Source: Candidatus Avelusimicrobium ruminicola
GTDB lineage: Bacteria > Elusimicrobiota > Elusimicrobia > Elusimicrobiales > Elusimicrobiaceae
DNA: 6,917 nt
Direction: 5' to 3'
NCBI GenBank assembly: GCA_900319885.1
Contig: ONQH01000051.1
Coordinates: forward strand, 1 to 6,917
Below the pieces are notes generated by a model. That model saw only the letters and a list, made by a program, of their open reading frames with translations. It was not told where the DNA came from and searched no databases. The position numbers were made by a program, and so were the translations under genes. Every line of letters starts with the position of its first letter. Position 1 is the stretch's first letter. Shown in pieces: positions 1 through 6,404 of the stretch.

Positions 1-1142
1 ATTTTGGCATCACGCATATATTTTTCAAGCGGGAAATCACGCATATAAGCAATCCCGCCGCACAGCGTTACACACTCATACGCTACTTCCATGGCCACGT
101 TAGAGCAGAAAAGTTTGGCTTCGGCGCTGTATTTGGTCCAACGTTGGCCTTTTAATTTTTTAAGTTCATCATGCACGGTGGTTCCGTTGGCCATGGCATT
201 TTTGACCGCCGGCAAATACTCCAGGTCCATGCGGTGTGTTAAATTGTAAACTAGCGCGCGTCCGGCTTCCGTTTTGGCCGCCAGTTCTGCCACTTTGTGA
301 CCAAGTGCTTGGAAGGTGATAATGGGTTGACCAAATTGTTTGCGGGTACGCAAATAGGGGATGGTCGTATCCAGCGCGCCTTGCGCAATCCCTACCGCTT
401 GGGCCGCTACACCCGGGCGGGAATAATCCAACGTTTCCTGCAAATATAATAGGCCGCGCCCTTCACTACCCAACAAATTTTCTTTGGGCACACGCACGTT
501 TTCAAAAATAAGTTCATACGTCGGGTTTGAACGAATCCCCATTTTTTCTTCCTTCTTGCCAAACGTAAAACCGGGCGTTCCTTTTTCAATCACCAAGAGC
601 GAAATACCGCGCGGGCCACGGGCCGGGTTTGTGTTAACCGCTACGGTATAAAAATCGGCCTCTTTGCCGGTAGAAATAAAGTGTTTGGTTCCGTTGACTA
701 CGTAAAAATCACCGTCTTTAATCGCGGTCGTTTTAAGGGCGGTTGCGTCCGAGCCGGCTTCCGGTTCGGTTAGGGCAAAGGCCCACAGTTTTTTGCCGCT
801 GGCTAGGTCCGGGCACCATTTTTCGCGTTGCTCTTGGGTAGCCGCCAAAAACATAGGAATTGCCCCCAAGGCGGATGTACCCGGCGTTAAGGCAAGGCCC
901 GCACACGCCCGGGAAAGTTCTTCAAATGCCATGGCTAAACAGGTAATTCCCCCGCCTAAGCCACCATATTCTTCCGGCAACCACAGGCCAAACATACCGG
1001 ACTTGCGGTACTCTTCATACATTTCTTTGGAAAATGTTTCTTTGGCGTCCATTTCGGCACGCAAGGGTTTTAATTTTTTTTGGGCCAGTTCGCGCGTAGT
1101 GTTAAGCACTTCCTGTTCCATTTCGTTGATTGCGTAGTCCAT
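1..1142 (-). CDS. Acyl-CoA dehydrogenase, C-terminus cut by the window edge
   Basis: This is a flavin-dependent acyl-CoA dehydrogenase, which oxidises acyl-CoA to the trans-2-enoyl-CoA and normally passes electrons to an electron-transfer flavoprotein in the cytoplasm. 380 residues are visible. The N-terminal helical domain holds AFEELSRACAG (71-81). The family signature LTEPEAGSDATA is at 124-135, in the central beta domain. RTRKQFGQPI (265-274) and the final GG..YMRDFPLEKYMRDAK region (362-380) belong to the C-terminal helical domain. The catalytic Glu of the short-chain and medium-chain enzymes lies just after this point and is outside the window. The usual QxxGGxGY is read here as TLCGGIAY, and about 25 extra residues (around 307-335) precede EAKLF, so the substrate cannot be assigned. 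The ATG at 1142 overlaps the TAA of the glycosyltransferase gene by 1 nt (TAATG) and has AAGGGGG 6 nt upstream, so this is the third gene of the operon. Family assignment is secure; the physiological role is not. Confidence 0.93.
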   Translation of the reverse strand, partial: MDYAINEMEQEVLNTTRELAQKKLKPLRAEMDAKETFSKEMYEEYRKSGMFGLWLPEEYGGLGGGITCLAMAFEELSRACAGLALTPGTSALGAIPMFLAATQEQREKWCPDLASGKKLWAFALTEPEAGSDATALKTTAIKDGDFYVVNGTKHFISTGKEADFYTVAVNTNPARGPRGISLLVIEKGTPGFTFGKKEEKMGIRSNPTYELIFENVRVPKENLLGSEGRGLLYLQETLDYSRPGVAAQAVGIAQGALDTTIPYLRTRKQFGQPIITFQALGHKVAELAAKTEAGRALVYNLTHRMDLEYLPAVKNAMANGTTVHDELKKLKGQRWTKYSAEAKLFCSNVAMEVAYECVTLCGGIAYMRDFPLEKYMRDAK

Positions 1143-2377
1143 TATTTTCCCCCTTGAGAAATTGGTTTTACATAGCGTTTTTTACGACGGAAAAAGCGGC
1201 GTTTCCCTCCGTTTTTCTTCGTAGGAGGCACTAAACTACGGTAGAGCCTTTCTTGTTTTTTTACCATGGTGGCCGAAGTAAATTCGGCAAAATCGCGGCG
1301 GTCAATCGCAGCTTCAAAACGTTCGCGCAAGGCATTATGGCGCAGCAAAACTTTTAATTTATCGGCAAACGTGTTAATATCGCTGGGAGTCACCAAAAAC
1401 CCCGTTTTGTTATTGGTAATGACTTCGCTGATACCGTCCACGTCATAGCAAACAGCCGGCACGCGCATAGCCATAGCCTCTAGCAAAGACATGGGCAACC
1501 CTTCCCGCAAAGACACACTGGCGTAGACGTCACTAATGGCTAAAAGTTCCAACGCATCATTACGCCACCCCGGGAATAGAACCTGTTTTTCAATATTCAA
1601 ATTATGTACCAGTTTAAGCACTTGCTCACGCAGGGGACCGTCTCCGGTAAAAATGAAATATACGTTCTTCATTTGTTGCAACACTTTGTAAGCGGCAAAG
1701 ACAAAGTGAAGCGGATTTTTGAGCGGTTTGCAGTTAGCCAAGGCTAATACCACTTTGGCATTGGCCGGAATATTTAAGGATGCCTTTTTGGCAACCGGAT
1801 CAAATTTTAAGGGTAAAATAGGGTGAAAGTTAACCCCGGCGCGGATGAGTTCCGTACGGGTGCCTTTACCGATACCCAGTTCCTTGGCTTCGGCAGCGTT
1901 TTTGCGGGAAACAAAAACCAATACGTCCGTAAATTTGGCACAGGTTTTCTCTACCCAGACAAAAAACTTAAAATGTTTTTCGCCTTGTTCTTTGGCAAAG
2001 CCTAACCCGTGAAAGGTATGGATTACCTTGGCCTTGCGCCAAAAAATGCGCGCGGCCACACGCCCTAAAATACCGGCTTTAGGCGCATTAGTATGCACAA
2101 TATCCGGGCGTACTTTGCGTAGCACAAGCCCCATTTGCAGTAACGCAATAAAGTCATGAAAACAATATTTAAGTTTCACATCATGCCTTAAGGCTTTAAT
2201 AAAATAGACGTGGGAAGAATCCCCCTTAAATTTACCGTCTAAGCGACCTCCCGGGCCGGTAGCCAGGTAGGTATCAAATTGCTGTTTGTTAATCGTTTTC
2301 ATCGTAGAGAGCACGCTGGCTTGCGCGCCGCCTTGATCTAAACGAGTAATAAAATATAATATTTTCGTCTTTTCCAT
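1142..2377 (-). CDS. Family GT4 glycosyltransferase (GT-B fold), 411 aa
   Basis: This is a retaining glycosyltransferase of the GT4 type, which transfers a sugar from a nucleotide-sugar donor and probably acts on a cell-surface glycan at the cytoplasmic face. The N-terminal acceptor domain has the loop DQGGAQ (14-19) after the first beta strand, and then RPDIVHTNAPKAGILGR (90-106) and HTFHG (120-124), typical of capsule, exopolysaccharide and O-antigen enzymes. The C-terminal donor domain has TGDGPLR (244-250), FPGW (268-271) and the EX7E motif at E292/E300 in EGLPMSLLEAMA. The donor-phosphate motif is ANCKPLK, with Asn where many members have Arg; other GT4 enzymes have this too. An unusually basic tail (about 386-411, KKNGGKRRFFRRKKR) could bind acidic phospholipid. 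No signal peptide or membrane segment is seen. The gene overlaps both neighbours by 1 nt. Donor and acceptor cannot be told from sequence. Confidence 0.93.
   Translation of the reverse strand: MEKTKILYFITRLDQGGAQASVLSTMKTINKQQFDTYLATGPGGRLDGKFKGDSSHVYFIKALRHDVKLKYCFHDFIALLQMGLVLRKVRPDIVHTNAPKAGILGRVAARIFWRKAKVIHTFHGLGFAKEQGEKHFKFFVWVEKTCAKFTDVLVFVSRKNAAEAKELGIGKGTRTELIRAGVNFHPILPLKFDPVAKKASLNIPANAKVVLALANCKPLKNPLHFVFAAYKVLQQMKNVYFIFTGDGPLREQVLKLVHNLNIEKQVLFPGWRNDALELLAISDVYASVSLREGLPMSLLEAMAMRVPAVCYDVDGISEVITNNKTGFLVTPSDINTFADKLKVLLRHNALRERFEAAIDRRDFAEFTSATMVKKQERLYRSLVPPTKKNGGKRRFFRRKKRYVKPISQGGK
1149..1155 (-). promoter_or_regulatory. Shine-Dalgarno of the acyl-CoA dehydrogenase gene
   Basis: AAGGGGG lies 6 nt before the ATG at 1142, inside the end of the upstream glycosyltransferase gene. 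It supports this start and suggests translational re-initiation at the TAATG overlap. The same heptamer with the same spacing precedes the pirin-like gene. Confidence 0.7.
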
Positions 2378-4545
2378 TAGTTTATCATCCCTGTGCGGGT
2401 ATTTAAGATGCGGGCCTCGGGGAAATAATATTTAATAATTCCCGGGTAATCGGTCCCTTGTTTAGCCAGGCCTTCGGCCCCGCGCAGACAAAGGCCTTCA
2501 CCCAGCCCGGTATCATACCCTCGCACGAGGACTTGCTTAATATTTTTGCCCTTGTACAAGGGGACAATATCAAAGAAGTTAGAGCGTAGGGTTCCTGCAC
2601 TTAGAATAAAAGAAATTTCTTGCGGTGTAAGCGCTTCATAATTGGATTTAGTGCCTTCAAAGCGCATAGATAACACGCGTCCGTTAGGCGATAATTTGGT
2701 AGGCGTAATAGCCCGCAATTTACCGATATGGGCCACATACCCAATGCGTTTTTCAATATCCGCCGCTTCATACAAATAAATCCATTTTACAGCGGACCAT
2801 TGAGTCGGATCTTGTGGACGAGAAAATAAATCAGCCGGTGGGTTAGACAGCAAATACTTGCTTACATTGGCCGGAGAGAACACATAAGCAGGCTTTTGCG
2901 CCGTATTAGCCGTAGTACGCGCGGTAACGACTCCGCAACTGTTGTAGGCATCCGCCTGGGCTTGTGTTAGGCGAATTTCTCCCGAGGCTTTAGAAGCGTC
3001 TAAGAGCGTTTTGAAAATGAGGTTAATGCCTTTGAATTGGAATTGCACATCATTATCTGTAATATGATAGGGTTCATCTTTGCGTTGGGCCACCGTTTGC
3101 AAAATAGCAGAACGTAATACGACCGCCAAAGATTTTAAGGCCGCCTCATGCGTGACATCTTGCACTTGGGCCGCAAGCAACGCCGGAATTAAGTCTTCCG
3201 CGTAGACTTTGTTGATTAACTTAAATCCGTTTTCGGTAGGAATTACCACCAAGTCCCCCTTGAGTTCTTTATCGCTTAAATCAGCTGCAAAGATATTTTC
3301 GGTTTGGGCGTTACGCACCAAGAGCGTTTTGTTGGGGTTTTCCAACATAATTTTGAAGGGATAGACGGCCGAAAACTCTACCTGACCTTTGGAATTTTTG
3401 AAATCTACACCTTTGGTTTCGGGGTTAAATTCAATCGTTTTTTCAATGTAAGAAGGTACTTTAATGACCTCTCCCCGTTTTTCATCCGTAATGCGTAAAG
3501 TGCCCGATGCCGTAAGTGCAATAGATTTAAGTTCTTGCGGAATTTGCTCGCGGTTGGCATACAGGGCCATTTTCACAACTGTAGACGGCGTGGACGTCAT
3601 TTCATGCACAATGGGTTGCTCTAAGCGCAAATAAAACAAATAATCAATGCGCTTATCGCCCATATCTTGTGCATATTTTTCCACCTTGGCGGCCAGTTCC
3701 GTATTTTGCGGGTCCAAACTATAAAGTGTGGCATAATACTGCCAGGCGCGTAATTTATCTTTGTCTTTTTCACTTAATTGGGCAAACAATTTAGCGGCGG
3801 CATAGTTTTTCTCGTCATGAGAAAGGGCTTGCTGTAAAAACACCGGAGCCATTTTTTTAGCGGCTTTAGTTTCCGACGCAATACGCCCTAACATGTAAGA
3901 CACAAAGGAAATTGCATACGGATTGGAAACATACAAATACTGCAACTGTTCGGCGGCTTTTTCTTTATTGCCGCCAAAATACCACGCCAACGACGACCCT
4001 AACTTGGCCGACGTTACATATTCAAAATCAGCCGACAAATACAGTAAATGATCAAACGTTTCGCGCGATTGCTTATATTTACCGGCGGACAGCAAAATCC
4101 AGCCTTTAGTTAACTCAATAAAAGGGTCATCCGGATTTAGTTCACTGGCACGGGTAATATACGCAAGAGATTGCTTAACCAGTCCACGCTGCAAAGCAAG
4201 CACGGCCAGTTCCAAATTAGCCGCGGCCGCTACGTGCGGGTCACTGGCGTTTTCAAAGGTCTTAAAGGCAATATAGCAGTCTTCTTCTTCCTGGGTACAT
4301 GCTTGAGCCGTGGAGGCAATTTCCGGCGGCAACGCATAATCCAACACAGTTTTGTGCATGGCAATTTCATTGAGTTTGCTATCGGCACGTTTAGCGGCAA
4401 TAGACGATTTGGAAACCGTCTGTACAGGGGCTTGCTCCGTCGCAACCTCTGCCAAAGTATCAGCAGCACTGGCCACCCCACTTAAGGGTTGGGCCGCTAC
4501 CGGTAAAGCGGCTAAACAAACGAATAAAAAGGTATATTTCCTCAT
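2377..4545 (-). CDS. Secreted TPR protein with degenerate SpoIID/LytB domain, 722 aa
   Basis: The ATG at 4545 gives a Sec signal peptide (MRKYTFLFVCLAALPVAAQ, probably cut after VAA at 18 or ASA at 27), so the product is likely periplasmic. A TTG at 4551 could add two residues but overlaps the start of the -10 region and has no Shine-Dalgarno. Residues about 92-290 form roughly five TPR-like helix pairs, for example the unit ending ASELNPDDPF. Residues about 300-435 are beta-rich, with no family recognised. Residues about 440-715 match SpoIID/LytB: EAALKSLAVVLRSAIL corresponds to the family's LEALKAQAVAARTYAL, YNSCG to YHSCGG, and GAEGLAKQGTDYPGIIKYYFPEA to the C-terminal signature. SpoIID proteins are lytic transglycosylases on peptidoglycan that lacks stem peptides. 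Here the catalytic Glu aligns with Gln460 and the GHGVGxxQ motif is degraded, so catalysis is doubtful. A wall-binding scaffold role is an inference. It is the first gene of the operon. Confidence 0.85.
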   Translation of the reverse strand: MRKYTFLFVCLAALPVAAQPLSGVASAADTLAEVATEQAPVQTVSKSSIAAKRADSKLNEIAMHKTVLDYALPPEIASTAQACTQEEEDCYIAFKTFENASDPHVAAAANLELAVLALQRGLVKQSLAYITRASELNPDDPFIELTKGWILLSAGKYKQSRETFDHLLYLSADFEYVTSAKLGSSLAWYFGGNKEKAAEQLQYLYVSNPYAISFVSYMLGRIASETKAAKKMAPVFLQQALSHDEKNYAAAKLFAQLSEKDKDKLRAWQYYATLYSLDPQNTELAAKVEKYAQDMGDKRIDYLFYLRLEQPIVHEMTSTPSTVVKMALYANREQIPQELKSIALTASGTLRITDEKRGEVIKVPSYIEKTIEFNPETKGVDFKNSKGQVEFSAVYPFKIMLENPNKTLLVRNAQTENIFAADLSDKELKGDLVVIPTENGFKLINKVYAEDLIPALLAAQVQDVTHEAALKSLAVVLRSAILQTVAQRKDEPYHITDNDVQFQFKGINLIFKTLLDASKASGEIRLTQAQADAYNSCGVVTARTTANTAQKPAYVFSPANVSKYLLSNPPADLFSRPQDPTQWSAVKWIYLYEAADIEKRIGYVAHIGKLRAITPTKLSPNGRVLSMRFEGTKSNYEALTPQEISFILSAGTLRSNFFDIVPLYKGKNIKQVLVRGYDTGLGEGLCLRGAEGLAKQGTDYPGIIKYYFPEARILNTRTGMIN

Positions 4546-4551
4546 ATACAA

Positions 4552-4557
4552 ATTATA
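4552..4557 (-). promoter_or_regulatory. -10 box of the SpoIID-like/GT4/acyl-CoA dehydrogenase operon (leaderless)
   Basis: The minus strand reads TATAAT, a perfect sigma70 -10 box, then exactly 6 nt (TTGTAT), then the ATG at 4545. Transcription would therefore begin at or next to the A of the start codon. No Shine-Dalgarno lies upstream, which fits a leaderless mRNA. No convincing -35 hexamer is seen at 16-18 nt spacing. Confidence 0.6.
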
Positions 4558-4635
4558 CTAAATCTAGCAACGCGTATGACTATAAATTAAGGCTCTTCCC
4601 GTACGAATAACAAAGCACAGAAGCGTTTAATTTTG

Positions 4636-4641
4636 TAGAAT
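4636..4641 (+). promoter_or_regulatory. -10 box of the tRNA-Arg gene
   Basis: TAGAAT is followed by AGAAGT and then ATAG, which places the start of transcription near 4648 and gives a 5' leader of about 10 nt before the tRNA. The block AATAGAAGTAT (4639-4649) recurs exactly in the promoter of the radical SAM gene at 6408-6418. No clear -35 is visible. An alternative -10, TATAGA at 4647-4652, would lie very close to the tRNA. Confidence 0.5.
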
Positions 4642-4657
4642 AGAAGTATAGATTTAC

Positions 4658-4729
4658 GCGCCCGTAGTTCAATGGATAGAGCGTCAGCCTCCGAAGCTGG
4701 AAATATGGGTTCGACTCCCGTCGGGCGCA
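4658..4729 (+). tRNA. tRNA-Arg, anticodon CCG
   Basis: A complete 72-nt cloverleaf can be folded by eye. The acceptor stem GCGCCCG (4658-4664) pairs with CGGGCGC (4722-4728), with discriminator A at 4729. The D arm is GTTC/GAGC with loop AATGGATA. The anticodon stem TCAGC/GCTGG carries one T-G pair and holds loop CTCCGAA, so the anticodon CCG (4691-4693) reads the arginine codon CGG. The variable loop is AAAT, and the T arm is ATGGG/CCCGT with loop TTCGACT. The 3' CCA is not encoded and must be added by the CCA-adding enzyme. It stands alone, between its own promoter and a strong hairpin. Confidence 0.97.
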
Positions 4730-4748
4730 AATTTGAAAACCACACAAA

Positions 4749-4772
4749 AGGCTCCCTAAAAATAGGGAGCCT
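4749..4772. terminator. Bidirectional hairpin terminator
   Basis: AGGCTCCCTA (4749-4758) and TAGGGAGCCT (4763-4772) form a perfect 10-bp stem with an AAAA loop. On the minus strand the stem is followed by TTTTGTGT, 20 nt after the stop codon of the beta-barrel gene. On the plus strand it is followed by CTCTTTATCTTAT, 20 nt after the tRNA. One hairpin thus sits between convergent transcripts and can serve both; the interrupted T tracts suggest moderate efficiency on each side. Confidence 0.85.
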
Positions 4773-4791
4773 CTTTATCTTATATGAGCAC

Positions 4792-5547
4792 TTACAAGTA
4801 TAGAATTCTAAACCCGATGCCCATGCTCCAGTCTTTAGCGTGTGCATTGCCTGCCGCGTGGGTGCTAAAATTAGCATACATGGCGGTCCCGTCGTTAATC
4901 AATGTTCCCACTTCTACCTCGGGCACCACTTCCATTTGTCCGGAGTTTTCAAAATCATGGTAGTAGTACAAGTTGCCTTGGATCCACCATTTGTTTTGCG
5001 ACAAATACGATAAATTATAGCGCAAACGCCCCATGTTAATATCGTCGCGCGCATGATCTCCAAACAAAGAAAGCATATGCTTATAACCTAACGCTGTAAA
5101 AATTCCGTTATCCCAGGAATAAAGTGCAAATGCCGCGGGCCCCACTTGTACTTGTCCTGCTCCCAAACGTTTATCGGTAGCGGTAGGCGCAATCATTTCC
5201 ATATGGGCACCATATCCAAACCCTCCTTGGATACTTTCCGGACGCATCCAGTTCACCGCTACGGTAATATCACCCAGGCCGCTTACCGATTTTTCGGGGG
5301 ATTCAAACCGCGTAAGCGGAACCTCTATACCCCAGTTCCAGTTGGGGTTAATAGTCTTATACATCTTGGCGGTTACCCCACTGGTGGAAATCCCCGCGCT
5401 ATCATCAATCGCGGTAAACGTGGGGTTGATTTCCAAACTGGTAATGTTCTCCGTCGGTTCTACCCCGTATTGATACTTACGTTGTAATTGGGCATGGGCC
5501 GGCAGTAAAATGCCTGCCAATACCACGGCTAATATCCATTTTCTCAT
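4792..5547 (-). CDS. Probable outer-membrane beta-barrel protein, 251 aa
   Basis: The product begins with a clear signal peptide (MRKWILAVVLAGILLPAHA, cleavage before Gln20) and continues as alternating short beta strands rich in Trp, Tyr and Gly, ending in an aromatic/hydrophobic strand (FRILYL) as in outer-membrane barrels. The patterns SGLGDITVAVNW, APTATDKRLGAGQVQVGPAA and HMLSLFGDHARDDIN resemble the putative transporter proteins grouped under the MetA-pathway of phenol degradation family. The name says little about the function: members are barrels, and the substrate here is unknown. The ATG at 5547 is chosen because AAAGGAG ends 5 nt upstream; an in-frame GTG at 5553 overlaps that site. 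It lies 10 nt after the pirin-like gene, whose stop codon overlaps its Shine-Dalgarno, so the two are almost certainly cotranscribed. The family match was made by eye. Confidence 0.8.
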   Translation of the reverse strand: MRKWILAVVLAGILLPAHAQLQRKYQYGVEPTENITSLEINPTFTAIDDSAGISTSGVTAKMYKTINPNWNWGIEVPLTRFESPEKSVSGLGDITVAVNWMRPESIQGGFGYGAHMEMIAPTATDKRLGAGQVQVGPAAFALYSWDNGIFTALGYKHMLSLFGDHARDDINMGRLRYNLSYLSQNKWWIQGNLYYYHDFENSGQMEVVPEVEVGTLINDGTAMYANFSTHAAGNAHAKDWSMGIGFRILYL

Positions 5548-5552
5548 ACACA

Positions 5553-5559
5553 CTCCTTT
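5553..5559 (-). promoter_or_regulatory. Shine-Dalgarno of the beta-barrel gene
   Basis: AAAGGAG lies 5 nt before the ATG at 5547 and overlaps the TAA stop of the pirin-like gene (5558-5560). It decides the start in favour of 5547 over the GTG at 5553 and points to coupled translation. Confidence 0.8.
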
Positions 5560-6316
5560 ACTTAGTTTTTGCCCGATCTAAATCCGGCAGTATTTCTTGC
5601 ACATAACTTTCCTGTGCGTTCGGCTTGGAGATACAAGGGACCGTTCCTACTAAAAACCGGCCACCTGCACACGCCGCCGATATACAAATTCGTTTCCCCG
5701 TGGCCCATACCAAGGTGTCGGCCCGGCAATTAGCCAAAGACGCCTGCGTACCGATTTGTACGTTGCCGCCCACCACATAAATAAACGCCTGTTGGTTAGC
5801 GGGCAGATTCCATGTAAATTTTCCACCCTGCGGGAGCACTACGTCCAGCACCGTTACCTGTTGAGGCGCCGCTACAGGATGTACCGCATTTTCAAATTGC
5901 CCGCATACTACACGCACCGTGCGGTTGGCATCTTCGTTTATAGGCACCTGGTCGCTGGAAAAAGAGCGTGTTGTGTTCTGTTTGCCAAACCCCATAGACA
6001 CATATAATACAGGGATAATTTCCACCGGATCTTGCCGCAGGGCTCCCCCCACCACGTCTAATAATTGTTCGGCCCGGGGGACCCAAGGGTCCTGGTCCGG
6101 GGCGTTGGGCGGCTCTTTTTCCCCCTGAATTAAATACCCAAGTTCTGCCCCTTGCAGCGGTATCTGCGGCGGGCTAAAATCGGCTCCACAATAATATACG
6201 ATAAAATGCGTAAAGGGAGCAAATTTGTCCGCGTGGGCCGGAGCAATTAACGAACGCTTTGCCACGTACGGGTGTTGTGTCTTTTCCTCCCACCAGGAGG
6301 ATAATTTTTGATTCAT
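5558..6316 (-). CDS. Pirin-like bicupin protein lacking the metal ligands, 252 aa
   Basis: This is a cytoplasmic protein of the pirin/YhaK bicupin type. The C-terminal half (about 134-228) matches the second pirin cupin well: VRVVCGQFENAV, then QVTVLDVVLPQGGKF, NLPANQQAFIYVVGGNVQIG, and GGRFLVGTVP. The N-terminal half is weaker, but FIVYYCGADFSPP and GYLIQGE follow the order of the first pirin cupin. Aligned by eye, the four iron ligands of known pirins (PHPHRG His/His and HSE His/Glu) fall on Gln51, Pro53, Gln95 and Pro97, so a metal-dependent quercetinase or redox-sensor role is unlikely. The ATG at 6316 is chosen because AAGGGGG sits 6 nt upstream; an in-frame ATG at 6352 has no Shine-Dalgarno and overlaps a likely -10 box. 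It is the first gene of a two-gene operon with the outer-membrane barrel. The true function is unknown. Confidence 0.75.
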   Translation of the reverse strand: MNQKLSSWWEEKTQHPYVAKRSLIAPAHADKFAPFTHFIVYYCGADFSPPQIPLQGAELGYLIQGEKEPPNAPDQDPWVPRAEQLLDVVGGALRQDPVEIIPVLYVSMGFGKQNTTRSFSSDQVPINEDANRTVRVVCGQFENAVHPVAAPQQVTVLDVVLPQGGKFTWNLPANQQAFIYVVGGNVQIGTQASLANCRADTLVWATGKRICISAACAGGRFLVGTVPCISKPNAQESYVQEILPDLDRAKTK

Positions 6317-6322
6317 CCGCTT

Positions 6323-6329
6323 CCCCCTT
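6323..6329 (-). promoter_or_regulatory. Shine-Dalgarno of the pirin-like gene
   Basis: AAGGGGG lies 6 nt before the ATG at 6316 and decides the start in favour of 6316 over the upstream in-frame ATG at 6352. Confidence 0.75.
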
Positions 6330-6347
6330 CTGTTAGATTGTGTTTCT

Positions 6348-6353
6348 ATCATA
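6348..6353 (-). promoter_or_regulatory. Candidate -10 box of the pirin-like/beta-barrel operon
   Basis: The minus strand reads TATGAT, one mismatch from the consensus -10. A weak -35-like TGGTAA lies about 17 nt upstream. Transcription would start near 6341 and leave a leader of about 25 nt containing the Shine-Dalgarno. This is a by-eye call in the 100-nt divergent region. Confidence 0.45.
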
Positions 6354-6404
6354 CAGCAAATACTTTCTTTTTACCAGCGCAAAAATTAATTAGAACGATT
6401 TTGC

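Noticed and set aside
793..1137. Plus-strand open frame of 114 codons
   Set aside because: It lies opposite the acyl-CoA dehydrogenase N-terminus, which has clear family motifs; it is an antisense shadow.
4171..4485. Plus-strand open frame of 104 codons
   Set aside because: It lies antisense to the TPR region of the SpoIID-like gene, with no own ribosome site or recognisable domain.
4516..4545. Lipoprotein signal in the SpoIID-like protein (Cys10)
   Set aside because: The residues before Cys10 are LFV, which does not fit a lipobox (Gly, Ala or Ser is expected just before Cys), and Cys10 sits in the middle of the hydrophobic segment.
4587..4877. Open frame on the minus strand covering the tRNA and terminator
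   Set aside because: It overlaps the tRNA-Arg, the hairpin and the end of the beta-barrel gene and resembles no protein; it is a chance frame.
5146..5487. Plus-strand open frame of 113 codons
   Set aside because: It lies antisense to the beta-barrel gene, which has a signal peptide, Shine-Dalgarno and barrel pattern; the plus frame has none.
6079..6092. Inverted repeat GGACCC-AA-GGGTCC
   Set aside because: It is a short 6-bp stem inside the pirin-like coding region with no T tract; probably coincidence of GC-rich codons.
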